DNA of 64,000 nucleotides from Phytophthora quininea (Eukaryota > Oomycota > Peronosporomycetes > Peronosporales > Peronosporaceae), in NCBI GenBank assembly GCA_011947345.1, contig JAAVTG010000095.1:62001-126000 (forward strand), read 5' to 3'. The position numbers and the translations under genes were made by a program. Of this stretch, positions 9,908 through 21,998 are shown in pieces (the first letter of the stretch is position 1; every line of letters begins with the position of its first letter). The notes below the pieces were generated by a model. It saw nothing but the letters and a program-made list of their open reading frames with translations, was not told the origin of the DNA and did no database searches.

Positions 9908-10936
9908 GAACAATTAGGACAGGATTGACTGTAACAGAAATCAATGCATCTGCTATTTTTTCGTGAACTGTGGTGGGAGCAACTTCTCCTGCAAGATGTG
10001 TGGTAAAGCCCGGAAGCAAGTACATGGAACAGCCTCCAGCACGGAGTTTTAATCCTCACATTGCTGAGTAGTTATTGCAATTGTTATTATTGCTCAGTCG
10101 CATATCGCATTCAGCTGGCAGCCAACATCTATCACAAAGCTCGCAGCTGTAGCGGTAGCTAAGCACGTTTAATTCATTTTTGGATTTGCCGACTTAGCAC
10201 CGAGCCTACCTACTTCGATAGAGTTCGTGACATTGGAGCATGGTGCAAATACGGTGTCGACATGGTAAGTTTACAGTTCAAGCAAACTTCGCAATCTCAA
10301 TTATGGTAGATACTGTACTGATTCTCATGAGGTTCTTCTCGGGCAGTCCGTTCGAACTCACTTGATCTTGCTCTCAAGGCATGAGATAGCCCTTATATGT
10401 TTGCGGTCGCCATGGCCGACGTTTTAGCAAGCGGTTCGGCTCCCAAGAGGAAATACATGAGACCGAGGGAGTGATACGAGCCAGCTCTGAGGGAATTCCA
10501 GCGCCAGCTAACCCGCTCCGCTGTACTATTGGGTATTACCGGCAGACTAGAACGTTTCCACGGAGTCTGTTGTGCCAGAATTCCAGACTGGAAGGGTTAT
10601 TAAATAATAGCGCATAACGTTGATGTGTACTTGAACACATCCCCCAGCTCTTTGAACTGTATGGCTTGAGCAGACTGGACGAGATGTGAGTGTATCGCCT
10701 ATATACTCATTTTAGACTACATGTACAGTATAAACGAAAAGTGTTCCGTGATCGACTAAACTGAAATGCAATCCATCCTAACAGATGTCGTGCATTGGAT
10801 TTGAGTTTGATCCAGCGATTGGAGATGTCGCGCAATCACTGACAGCAAGCCGATCGCATCCACTGCATTGTCCCGTAAACTTATTGTCATCTCCAAACTT
10901 GCTCTCTCCGCAACAAGCCAATTCCACGTCTTCTCC

Positions 10937-11557
10937 ATGGGTCTACCGGTACTACGCTACGTCTTCGCAGTAGCGACGGTTGTCATGCTTGCAATCGGTC
11001 CGCTCGCCTCAGCTGCTAGTGTTGAAGACATCGACACCTTGAAAATGGGATCGCCAAGTTTGACGAGTTCACTCGAGGCGGTGCCAAGCACTGAGGCAAG
11101 ACATCTACGCGGCCTCAAAGCAGCCGACCCCAACGAGGAAGAGAGGCTGTCGCTTTCGTCCATCAAGAACGCGCTTGGCGTGAAGAAGACACCACCTGAA
11201 GTGAAAAAGGCTCAAGAGGCGCTCAAACTCGCCGAAGCTCAAGCCAAGCTCAAGGAGAACCTGGTGAACGACAAGTTCATTGTCAAAACGTTCGAACAGG
11301 CCTTGAAAGACTTCAATAAAGCCCTCAAGAGAAGAGATGAGGAGAACGCGATTCGCTTCGTACCCGATAGCCTCAAGAGTCTCGTCGATAAGGCGGCTGG
11401 GGACAAGGCGTACATGCACAAGGCGTTTTGGGCGATGATTGGTAAGGTTAGTCCAGACTCGGTCTACATGGCGCTCAAGATTCCCAACACCAAGATACAA
11501 CAGCACCTCGATTTTTACAATAGCTACGCGGCATTTTTAAACGCCAAAGCAATGTAG
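10937..11557 (+). CDS. RXLR-EER effector E5 (intact)
   Basis: Predicted secreted effector of 206 residues, starting at the ATG at 10937. It has the same signal peptide as E1, RHLR near residue 57 and NEEER near residue 70. The helical domain has one copy of the K-K-T-P-P-E-V ... A-K-L unit where E1 has two. From about 10768 to 11203 the DNA differs from E1 at only two bases that I can find (E1 2604-3039). Beyond that the proteins diverge strongly, ending L-K-I-P-N-T ... F-L-N-A-K-A-M. Similarity to E1 also stops abruptly about 170 bases upstream of the ATG, so E5 has a different promoter. The function is unknown beyond the class. Confidence 0.85.
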   Translation: MGLPVLRYVFAVATVVMLAIGPLASAASVEDIDTLKMGSPSLTSSLEAVPSTEARHLRGLKAADPNEEERLSLSSIKNALGVKKTPPEVKKAQEALKLAEAQAKLKENLVNDKFIVKTFEQALKDFNKALKRRDEENAIRFVPDSLKSLVDKAAGDKAYMHKAFWAMIGKVSPDSVYMALKIPNTKIQQHLDFYNSYAAFLNAKAM

Positions 11558-11639
11558 GGGCTTAAGTGGCTGGTGCCGGATAGATAAGCATCGGAGTTTG
11601 TGTTCGAGACTTCATTTTGCGCAAAGCAAATAGTACTAC

Positions 11640-12060
11640 TAGAATGTTGGTGGTGCAGCGGCATATCCAAAGTTCTGAAGAAAACTCACTTTCAAATCGC
11701 CTGCCACCGTTTTGGGTGCTGCTTGGACACGCTCTGAGGCTACTGAGAACATTGCTCTGTCGAGCAGAGTAATAAGAACCTGCAACTAGTACAACACATT
11801 TTTGTGGCTCTCGTAGACAATATTTCATCAGGTTACAGTCCATGCCAACTTCATTTTGCAGCAAATTCATCAATGCGTCGATCCGTTTATCGCCTTATTG
11901 TCGACACGGTCTTTCTGGCGACTGGGTCAGCTTCAGACACTTGACACAGCGTCAAAGGGATCAAGATAACGATCCTTCAAATATGCCCAACAAAATTGGA
12001 GGACGGCAGTTTCCTTGAGATCAACGAATTTCCTTGAAGGTCCGGGTGAGAGCGTTGATC
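11640..12060 (+). pseudogene. Effector-derived relict downstream of E5
   Basis: This corresponds to the relict after E1. The signal-peptide-like segment around 11880-11940 and the following GACACAGCGTCAAAGGGATC string are recognisable, but frames are scrambled and about 30 bases are deleted. Bases 12061-12690 hold no supported gene. Confidence 0.4.
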
Positions 12061-12689
12061 TCCAAACTGAGTCTCCTACACGCTCAGCATTGCTTTCAGA
12101 TGTAACAGATCACCGAGATACGTGGAGTAGCGTGATGAAAGTATTATGTCGCAGTAGGGCTTGCTCTATTTGTTTGGTAGCACTTAGGAAGCTGGCTGGC
12201 ACTGTTTCCAAGGATGCAACTTCTGTAGGGGCCAAATATCTATTGCACCTGCCGGCCCGTTAGTAGGGCGTGGCGAGGCGGGTTAGCGGAGCGAGAAAGA
12301 TCTGCGAGTGACCCAGCTTTGGCTTTCTTGGCGCTGAGTCGTCCTCAGCGTGTAAGATCTCGGGATGATACAGCAGTTGCCATCCGGAAACCGCAACATC
12401 CTTCCAAGATGTTCACCAAAGGACTCGGGCAGGTTGGGCCGTCGACGTTCGACTTGGCAGTGCGATTGTTGTTGTTGTTGGTAAATTGAGAACTGGTAGT
12501 TGTTACTCGGCCACTCTTCCGTCTACGCCTAGTTGAACAACTACTCCATATGCATTTTTGTGGCTGCTTGAAAGCATTTGGTCGCCAACTGTAACAGGTT
12601 CTTTGGTCAAACCTTGCAGATACAATGTCGATACGAGCCTCAGCACCACCAAAACCACGTGTGATGGCTTCTAACGTGCTATCTGCCGT

Positions 12690-13195
12690 TGGATAGCCGT
12701 TCTCGCGACAATTTATATTGTACGTGTTGTTGTTGGCGGCGTTTAGCGTATTGAAGACGTCATTCTGACTCACCTTAGCACTTTTAGCGCCTCAAACACG
12801 CGATACTGATATGTACGTATCGCTCTGACCTGCCTTGTCGACGACCCGCTTAAACATCTCGTCGATAAGGATGCTCTTTTCCTTTTGTCCTTTCGAAATC
12901 ACCTTCTTCCACACACTGTGAGGGTTATTGAAATCTCGCCGATATCATCACTTCGCAGCCGCTCCTTGAGCTTGGCTTCTGCCTTGGCCTATTTAACCGC
13001 TGCTCGGGTTTGCTTGGCTTCAGTTTGAGCCTGCTTGACCTCTGCGAACTTCCTTTAATCCGTACGTGCCACCTCCAAGCACCCGCTTGATCGACGAAAA
13101 AGAAAACCTCTCCTCCTGGTTAAAGTCGGCTGTGTTGCTTGTTTCAAGGCCTCGTAGAAATATTGCTTCCTTGATCTCGCAGTTTGATTTCTCGT
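12690..13195 (-). pseudogene. RXLR-family effector E6 remnant
   Basis: Minus-strand sequence from about 13195 encodes I-F-L-R-G-L-E-T-S-N (a degenerate RXLR), then N-Q-E-E-R and S-I-K-R-V-L-G-G-G, then the Ala/Lys helix with several frame changes, and finally Q-N-D-V-F-N-T-L-N-A-A-N-N-N-T-Y near 12725. There is no signal peptide: similarity stops where the long LINE begins at about 13205. That suggests the LINE separated or removed the N-terminus. Confidence 0.6.
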
Positions 13196-13246
13196 TTGGA
13201 AGGCTACCGCTCACATCGAACCCTAACCCTCCTCTTCTGAAGAACA

Positions 13247-15298
13247 ATGCCAGCGATGGCCGCCTCCATGGCAGACCACCTGCGGGCACAAGAGTACTCG
13301 CGGATACGCCACTCAACGTCGTCTCTACTTATGGAGCCACCGCTGTCGAACGAAGCATCCGCCAAGCTACTAGAAGTGTACGAGCGTGATGAATGTTCGC
13401 CACGAGAGTACCTCGAAATGGTGACTGAACAACGGGCTTTCACCCCCTCCCACGACTCACGCAGTTGTCATCAAGACCGGATCGTACTGCTCCAACATGG
13501 CAGTCCCGGTGATTTTGAAGTTATTTATGCAAGATCACGGAAACGCTACTGTCAAAGAAGTGTTGTCACATCATAGCGTGGCAATGGTCGAGAAGATACC
13601 GTCTGGCGGTGTACTGGTGCGTGTTAGATCTGCTGAAGTTGAAACGAAGCTCGCCGGACAAGAGGTGATCCTGATGGGAAAGAAGTTCAAGATCGAGAAG
13701 CAACCGTTGCTGCTGAACAAGTTCTTTTGGATACCTCGGGCATCCACTTGAAGCAAGAAGCAGACGCTCTCTTCTTAGCACTCTGTGCTATTGGAGCATG
13801 TCCGCTCTTTTTAACGCCTCGTGATGTGAATTTAGAGACGCAGGTAACGACTCCAACATGGCGTTTTTACTTTGGCTCTGCTGATCCTCCCCAATGCCTC
13901 ATGGTACACTCCTATGTCACGCATCAGCTGGTGTATGGCAGGAGTTTCTACGTGGTGCGAGGAAAACATACTATACCACCACCGGTGAGAGCCCGCTATG
14001 CAGTTGTACTGCCGTTCAATTGTGAACCCTTAACTGGTAGTCACAATGACCACTCGGCCGCCGTGATGTCTCTGAGTGACCGCGACCCAGCTACGCCTGT
14101 CGTGAGCCGCGATACTACAAGATCCCTGACAAACAACTCCCCTCCTGAAGCTAGCGGCGGACCAGCTCCACAAATCCATGAGTTGCAGCTGGATAACCTG
14201 GATGAAGAAGATGATGTCCGTTCATCCTCAAACGACACAGATTCCAATGATGAAATGCAATGGAATAGTCAGGGAGAGTCGAACTCCGACATGGAAATGT
14301 CGAACCAAATGGAGTCTGGTTTTAAGCAAACTGAGGCATCCTTTGCGCATGAAAACCCATTATCACCGCTAGATGCACCAGATTGTGATTTTGACGTTGT
14401 GGAGCCTGAGTCCACACCTGGCGTCAACGCTGGAGTGGTCATAATACCGCATCTGAATCGTAGCGGAGTACTCAGTGGGGTAAACCCTGCTCCGCCTAAG
14501 AAGCGTATAACATTTCGCATCGAACAAGAAGATGATGAAAATCTCGCTTTACAAGAGGCTCTTCTTCTATCAGAAAAGGAAGCCCAGCTCAGCACGCGCG
14601 ATGGCCGTGTTACTCTCAGTGTGCAGCATTATCAAGCCGTTGATACACTACTACACGTGTCAAAAAACATGGACCAAATTGTCCAGTCAATGTGCTCAAC
14701 TCCGTTGGCATGGACCAAGGCCCTCCTGGAGGACCTGAAGGCACGTGGCTCACAAGCAATGGAATTAGCGGACATCCACCTATGGAATCGTGTTCTAGCC
14801 ACAGAAACCATGGATGATGATAACATTCGTAACTTTCATGGCCGTATAACGGCCTTGAAATTGCCGATCGGCAGCACACGCAACAGCTACAGCTCGTACC
14901 TCAAACAAGTCTTTGAAAGACTCCCAAGTGACGAAAAGAATGACTGGAACCTGTTGCGATGGCTAAGTATTTTTGAGCTGATAGCACTCTGTATGTGCCC
15001 TTCGATCTTCACCCAGCATGGTTGGGTGCAGAAGCTAGTGGAAAGCGCAGGCGATGGACTGCCTCACAGTCACGTGAAACTCTTCTCGGATACAACACTA
15101 CTGCAGCTGACACGTTCTGTGCTGGGTGAACGAATTATGGGCGTGATCAATAAAGTGACTCCTGGTAGTGTTATTGGGACAGGTTTGAGCGCTCTACGCT
15201 CTAGTGACCTCTCCCCTGAGAACCTACCTGCTCTAACCTCAAATATGCTATGTCCTCCGCCTGAAATGCCCGCCATGGAAGCAGGCAGAACAAACTAA
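13247..15298 (+). pseudogene. LINE ORF1 protein (two compensating frame changes)
   Basis: Begins at the ATG at 13247. About 65 codons are open, then the coherent frame moves by one between roughly 13450 and 13740 and returns to the original frame for 523 codons to the TAA at 15298. The protein has an acidic Ser/Asp-rich middle (about 14150-14350). I see no CCHC knuckle. As first ORF of a LINE it is expected to bind RNA and form the ribonucleoprotein particle; this is by position, not by domain. Confidence 0.6.
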
Positions 15299-15299
15299 A

Positions 15300-18200
15300 A
15301 TGATGAACATCATGGAAGTCGGGCAATCCTGTAAAATTATATCCTGGAATGTGCGCGGGGTCAAAGATGGTGGAAACCTATTGATCTCAACGCACCTCAA
15401 ACAATTTTATTTTGCGTGTATTCAAGAAACTCGGTTCAAAGACCGACAGCAAGTGCAGAGATTTGGGTATCTGACTCGACAATGCTTTGGAGGTCGTGTA
15501 TTTATCACGGACAAAAATGGAGAATGCCAACATCAAACATATAGCAGGAGTGGTGGAGTGGCAACAATAATTCACGGGTCGTGCCCGGCGGCTGATACAG
15601 CAGAGGTGATTTCGGAAGCTACGATCCCAAACCGATACCTACTAGTTCGTCTTCGCTGGGGAGGTAAGTGGTGTTACATTCATAATGTTTATGCGCCGAA
15701 CGCAGTCACAGAACGCCGTAGACTGTTTGAAGCACTCCCAGTAGACTTCAAAGAAAACGCAGTACACATTGTGTGTGGAGGTTTTAACACGTCATTAAAC
15801 TCAGAAATGGACGCCAGTGCGTCAAACCCGAAACCAGACTCCAGTAGGAACGCGCTACTGCTTTGGCTATCAGAAATTAATGTGGTCGATGCTTGGAGAC
15901 TGCACCACCCGCTAGCTCGAATTTACTCAGGACCTCTTCCGAGGATTAATCGCATCGACTATATCTTCTTAACAGATGCATTGCTGTCAGAGTGCTACCA
16001 CGCCTCAGGCTACTCACATTGGGAACACGGCGGCGATCATCTAGCTCACCACATTGAATTAACTTCGTGGCACCACCCCACTGGAACCGGATTTTGGAAA
16101 TTACCGGCATGGCTCCTCGCAATACCAGAATTACGTTTGGATATAGTGAACGAAGCCAAAGCACTGCTGCCGATACTCCGTGCGTCTAATAACCCAGGCA
16201 TAGTGTGGAAGTCGTGGAAAAGGAGAATGAAGGGCTACTTGAAACGTTGTCAGCGGACGCTGCGGCATACAGGACGTGCTGACCTCAATGCTGCTCGGGA
16301 ACAAGTAGAAGAATGTGCATCAGCACTGAGAGATGAATCCGCTAATGATCAAGACGAGATAAATTACTATTTCGCGAAACAACACTATGAGGAGTGTAAA
16401 GAGGAATGGGAAGCTTTTGCGCCAACCGCGGCTTTGAACAGACAGTATCCAAGGCGGAAAAGAGCAACAAGTATTTCTTCCGACCCCCACGCTACGAATT
16501 GCGTAATACCCCATTTCGCGCAATTCGGAAAGCGGACGGCTCGGTATCCACAGACCCAGCTGAAGTGTGCAGAGGATTTCAAGAACACTGGGGAAAATAT
16601 TTGGTGACGATCGCTTTATGTCTGACCCCACTGATACTCATGTTGACAGGGATACACAACAAAAACTACTCGATAGCATCACTCGCCGTTTGGATGCTGG
16701 TGCAGCTGCCGACCTCGAAAATGATCTCACTGTCGAGGAATTCGTAGCGGCAATCAAAACACTAAAGCCCCACTCAGCTCCGGGACCGGATGGGTTTACA
16801 AGCGATTTTTACCAACTGGACCCAGAAGTATTTGGCGAAATCCTGTTGGTGGTGTTTAAATACCAGCTTCAGCGTGGAATATTACTCCACACCAACGATA
16901 CTCGTCAGTGGCCTTGTTGTTCAAGAAAGGTGAGCGAGACAACCCGGGTAACTTCCGCCCGATAACATTGATGCCGGTGGAGGTTAAAATACTCTCGCGA
17001 GTGCTTGTCAATCGACTACGTCCTTTGATGTCCAGGTTAGTACATCCTGACCAAAAGGATTTATACCTGGACGCTCAATCCACGAACAAATTTTCCTGAT
17101 GCGAGACTTGCAACATTTGATGACATCCCAGAACCATCGAGGCATTGCCACCTTCCTGGATTTTGCGAAAGCGTATGATCGGGTAAATCGACAATACCTA
17201 TTTCGCGTGCTCGCACGACAAGGGCTTGGCCCGCGATTTCGTTGTGGATCGAATTAATGTACGAACACACAGTGTTCGTTGATGATAAATGGGTGGGCCC
17301 AGGATGCTCTATTTCCAGCACGCGGTGTTAAACAAGGGGATCCATTATCGCCGTTTTTGTTTGCACTCTCACTAGAACCACTGGGAAATCTCTTGCGAAC
17401 AAATCGAGATCTCGGCGTCGACGTAAATGAGACGCTACGGATTCCTGTGGCGTTTTTTGCTGATGATACCGTTCTCTTCTCAAAAGGAAGGCACAATTGG
17501 TGAATCAACTGAAGATCGTAGACTGTTACTGCGTGGGATCTGGAGCGCAGCTGAACCACACCAAAAGCGTCATGATGAGTCTGAATAATAAGTGTCCAGC
17601 ACCACGTTTGGAGCCGCTTCGATCGTTGAAACGAGGCGAAACAACGCGCTACCTTGGCATACCTTTTGGAAATTTGGACACATCTGAAAAACTCGCGACG
17701 CAGCTCGATCACAAGATGATTAAACGCTTGCAGATCTGGAAAGGGCGAGCGCGTACTCGGCTTGGTCGAAGACTAATCGCTCAAGTTGAGATTTTGTCTA
17801 TACTTTGGTACTTCACATCGGCGATGATAATTCCCACGCGATTTATAAAGCGATGGCAAGGAATGGTAAACCGCTACGTTCTCTACAATCGCATTAGTGT
17901 CGGAAAAACGGGCGTGAGCATTGTACAAAAAGGACTAGCGACGGCACCGCGAGAAATGGACGGAATCGGAGTCCCTGATGTAGCAACAGTAGTTCGCCGT
18001 CAGCACCTACAGCAGCTGCAGCATTTTGTGGTGACCACCAGTTCCAACTCAGACAGCGATGATAACGTGTGGTATCGACCAATGATGCATATAATCCAAC
18101 TACGCTATAGGGAATTTGCTAGGCCACGATCCAGTGACTTTTTGTTTCAAGATCCACCTCGACCAGCGGGTTGGAGAGCAACAATGATGCCACTGTGGTG

Positions 18201-19401
18201 GCGTCGAACTCTGCGTGATTGAGACAATAAATTGGCCACAACGATCGTCGCTGCAAGTGAGTAGACTCAATAAAGTGCAATTTGCATTGTACAGTCCAAT
18301 ATGGTGGAATAAGTCATCTGAATTCCATCTGTGGCACTCTAGAGAGTTAACACAAACTTCGACGCCATTGGGGTCAGGTACTACCAAGTTTGGCTGCTTA
18401 TGTCGTGCACTTGCGGAGAAAAGTTGGACTGTTTTGCCGATTTTCTAGACGAAAATCATTACTGGCCTTCACGGGCCGCGTTCTTCGCCAAAATATGTTC
18501 AACACTTCACCCGATACTCGGATCTGAAGTTGTCCTTACGGATGTTTTTCGTCTCTACAGACAGTTGAGAGAAGTCATGTCAAGAATTCTACCTCAATCT
18601 CATCCAGGAGAGATCCAAGCGGCAAATGCAACAAACACACCTCCGATTCACGGATTATCTGTGAGTAGTGCCAATATTACTACGCCAAGCGTACGATTCT
18701 TTCCAAAACTACGGGAAAAAGACTGGGGTAAGCTACTTGAGCAAGCGCCTGCGCTGGAGCACCATCCACTTGAGGATTTGGGATGCCCACGGCGACGTGT
18801 TCACCAAACGCTGTCAAAAGTATTAGCACTGCGAGGACTGCTACTTCCAGTGGCTCATGATGTGAAGTTACGACTATATTGCGGTGATATTACCGTCGGT
18901 TCGAGGCTACACTTCTTGAAATAATTCACCGATGTGAACGCCCTGGGTGCCGAGCAATTGAAACAGTACAGCATTGCTTCTTCAAGTGCACATCGCTTGC
19001 ATCGATGTGGGAACACGTGTACAACCCTGGCGTCGGGCGTTCAGAACTCGATTGACTTGGCGACTTCTGCTCCTCCCCACAGCACAAGACCTGCGAGCAA
19101 GTTGGCGTGAAAACCACAAAATTCCTTCTTCTTTGGAGAGTACACACGGCAGCCATCTTCCATGCAACATGGAGACTGCGAAATGACACTCTGTTCAGGA
19201 GGCCCCAACCGGAACTCAAGCATTTCAGGAATGATGTGCTCCTTCAAAATGCACTGCCAATTCATCTACGAACATGCAGCTGAACTCCATTACGACGAAT
19301 CGGCAAAACTGTCGATAACTCGTCAATTGGGCTTCGAACCGCCAAAAGACACGAATGCTATCGCTCTAGAGCAACACACCATTTGGATTCATCAACGATA
19401 A
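15300..19401 (+). pseudogene. LINE ORF2: endonuclease / reverse transcriptase, frameshifted
   Basis: The ATG at 15300 follows the ORF1 stop by one base. The N-terminus is an AP-like endonuclease: I-I-S-W-N-V-R-G, I-Q-E-T-R, Y-A-P-N, R-I-D-Y-I-F and G-G-D-H. The usual G-D-F-N reads G-G-F-N, losing one catalytic Asp. The reverse transcriptase follows in pieces: S-A-P-G-P-D-G-F (about 16775), N-F-R-P-I-T-L-M (about 16950), F-A-K-A-Y-D-R-V (17163), K-Q-G-D-P-L-S-P (17332) and catalytic F-A-D-D (17457). The C-terminal Cys/His motif (C-x-x-x-x-I-E-T-V-x-H-C-F-x-x-C) lies near 18950. At least five frame changes separate these blocks. Confidence 0.8.
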
Positions 19402-19577
19402 ATCTGATGCTACGAGATAAAGCAGCTTAGACGAGAGATCCGTTAAATTGTTAATCAACTCATTTTAACTAGTGTTATATGTAGCGAGAATTTGTCTGCG
19501 TTTGTTCTGCTCGTACTTAATTGAGTGGACTTTGACGGCCGACGACTTTTGAAGATCAAACAGAAGAAGCGCCGCCC

Positions 19578-21331
19578 ATGGCTTGTAGTGGTGCTGTTCA
19601 CGGCGACCTGGTACCCGGCTCCGACGGTGAGCAGCAAGATGATGGCGAAATGAATGACGACAGCGGCGACGAAGTACCCTGCAACGACGGTGACCACGTT
19701 GGCGACGACCTTGATGATCAAGTGCATGAAGTGAAAAACAATGTTATCGCAGCAAAGACAGTGGACATGTACTGGCGAGGAATCAGCCGCTACTTGTCGT
19801 GGCTGTATCAAAACAAACGAAATGTGCTTAGCGATGCATTTCTTGCTTTGGTGCCAACTAGTAACCTGCAAAACGATGGAAACGTGGTGTCCCTGTCAAG
19901 CGACAGCATTTATCGTATCATCACTGGCAACCCATTGCTACCGCCCATTACATACGATTTGCATCGTGCTGAGGACTTTGAACAATTTCTCGTGTCGTTG
20001 AGAAACCAGAAAGGCGGAAAACCTGGAATGTCAGTGTACGATTCTTTGCGATCAAGTCTATTTCACTTATATCGTGGCTATGGACGCACAATGCCCGAAG
20101 ATTTTGCTGCGGACTTAACACTGTTCTTCAAAGGCTTGAAACGCACCGTAGCTCGTCGAAGTCACGCATCTGGTCAGAAACTTACCGAAGGAAAGGAGCC
20201 GTTGTCATTTTCCGTGTTGAGATTGTTGTGTTTGGCAATGATGAAGCATCATACCGACGAGTATACATTCGCTCATACTTTCCTACTTATTAGCTGGAAT
20301 TTAATGTGTCGAGCTGGCAGTACTGTTGGAATTCACGCTGGCCACATGAGGTGGGATGGTGACGCTATTGCTATTGTATTTGGCCACATGAAAAATGGTC
20401 AGGAAGGGACGCGACCTCGAGACGCTCGGCATGTATATGCCAATCCGTTCATGCCGAAATTTGCCCTGTGCTGTCGCTAGCAGTGTACGCAGCGGTATGT
20501 GGTTTGTCAAACTCGTTGCTGTTTCCTGGTCAAAACCAATACAATCGATTTTCCAAGATATTAAAGCGTATCATGGTTGAACGAGACGTGAAAGTTTTGC
20601 TAGAGAGTGAAGGCTTAAGGCCTGACGAGATTGGGGCCCATTCAGCTCGCAAAGGTTCTGCTACATACGTTTCCTCATGCTCAAACGGCGGTCCATCCGC
20701 TGCTGCGATTTGTATCCGAGCGGGATGGACGCTTCCTGGAGTACAGAATACATATATTCGCTACGAAGCCGCTGGAGATAGAATTGTGGGTCGGTATGCA
20801 GCGGGCTTACCATTTGGGCAAGCCGGCTTTGCTAGTTTACCTCCTTTTTTCGAGGATTGCGACGATGAAATACGTCGAGGTATTGAATTGTGTTTTCCAA
20901 AGATGCCGAGTCATTTGATTCCTGCCGGGAGTTTTTTTGCATCGCTGGTGTATCATCACAATTTTCTTACTGCAACACTTCCTGGCAAGCACTCACCGTA
21001 TCAAAATGCATTGTTCGGAAACACGAGACTTGTAAATCGGTTGAAAGCCCGGGTAAAATGTCGAATTGCTACACCGACCGATCGGATTAGACCCACGGGT
21101 GTTCCTCCACATGTACATTTGTTGGTGGCGCTGCAGCATCAAGCTGATCAATTAGAAAAATTGACGCTGTCAGTGAATGCGCTGGCCCCTACTGTCGTTG
21201 CCTTGATGCAAACAGAACTGGCGGCTTATCACGGCTCAATTTCGCCTGCAACACTGGATGCTAGTATATCCCGCGCACTTCGTAACACTGGGATCACCGC
21301 GCTGATACAGCACGTTCAAGGAGTCTCGTAG
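19578..21331 (+). pseudogene. Crypton tyrosine recombinase (one frameshift near 20470)
   Basis: Begins at the ATG at 19578 after a strongly acidic N-terminus. The core-binding part is followed by the first catalytic Arg in N-L-M-C-R-A-G-S (about 20310) and a Lys in H-M-K-N-G-Q. One base is out of frame near 20470. The second frame holds A-H-S-A-R-K-G-S-A-T (the H-x-x-R box, about 20640), a G-W motif, and N-T-Y-I-R-Y-E with the likely nucleophilic Tyr (about 20750). All four catalytic classes (R, K, HxxR, Y) are present. With the frame intact this would be a complete recombinase of about 580 residues. The break may be an assembly indel. Confidence 0.75.
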
Positions 21332-21339
21332 CCGCAAGA

Positions 21340-21873
21340 ACATATCAATCACCAGGAACAACAACAACCCGACCACTCCAATGATCGGCAAAATGCTGAT
21401 CCTAATGCGTCCTTAGTCACGAGTCTAAATCTGAACAATTCGCGTCTTACTCGCGTGCCAGCCGACTTCGAGATCCCAAGCATGACCTTGGAGTGCGCTT
21501 GGGAGCACTGGTGCTGCGGAGACCCGAATCAGCGCTTTGGTCCGTACCGATTTTTACAATGGCAAGATCTATCTAACAGCAAAAGCGCAAGCGATTGTCC
21601 CATTATCGCTGCATGATGATGGAAATCCAATGCAAAATCGCGAAGACTAGCTGGATCGAGCGGCCTACCATCACCGAGGCTCGCAATATGCTAATGATAG
21701 CCCTGCTTCAACTTCCTATCAGTGCTGTTACGGCCAAACATCGAGAGCGCCGCACGAGTCTGCTCAAATGGTCTACAGCCCTGCAAGAAATACGACGCAA
21801 TCGTCGCCAAACAAGCGTTAGTGTAGGTGTAGCTAGCGGCATGCCATGCCTGCAAACAGTTGCTAATCATTGA
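21340..21873 (+). pseudogene. Crypton C-terminal region (frameshifted)
   Basis: After the recombinase stop at 21331 an open stretch continues in another frame (E-H-W-C-C-G-D-P-N near 21505, then G-P-Y-R-F-L). It changes frame again near 21597 and ends at 21873 after a basic helix (A-K-H-R-E-R-R). The W-x-C-G-D-P motif at the C-terminal side of the recombinase fits what I recall of oomycete Crypton proteins and is treated here as part of the same gene. Confidence 0.5.
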
Positions 21874-21979
21874 GTGCTTTGATTTACCTCCTACCTTCGT
21901 CTTCTTGTCAGCAACACTCGTCGTGGACTACAACACGCTAACAAGTATGGTGTTGACTTGTGTAGGTGGCGGTAGTTTT

Positions 21980-21998
21980 GTCTGCGTCAGGCGCAGAC
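21980..21998. repeat. Short palindrome near Crypton right end
   Basis: GTCTGCG, a five-base spacer TCAGG, then CGCAGAC: a perfect 7-bp inverted repeat. A looser version (GTCTGCGCCAAACGCAGA) is at 22076-22093. Inverted repeats of this size are plausible recombinase-binding arms. Confidence 0.6.

Larger units (their letters stand above)
13205..19470 (+). mobile_element. Near full-length LINE (non-LTR retrotransposon), about 6.3 kb
   Basis: The element contains ORF1, then ORF2 with AP-type endonuclease, reverse transcriptase and a Cys/His C-terminal region, and a short 3' end with GTTAATCAACTCATTTTAA (19451-19469). The shorter copies at 5714, 7090, 36240-38318 (minus) and 53209-54862 (minus) align to its 3' half. 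ORF2 carries several frameshifts, so this copy is probably inactive. I found no convincing target-site duplication. The left boundary is set by loss of effector similarity. Confidence 0.8.

Noticed and set aside
13221..13231. Telomere-like CCCTAACCCT
   Set aside because: Less than two units, inside the LINE 5' region. Too short to mean a telomere.
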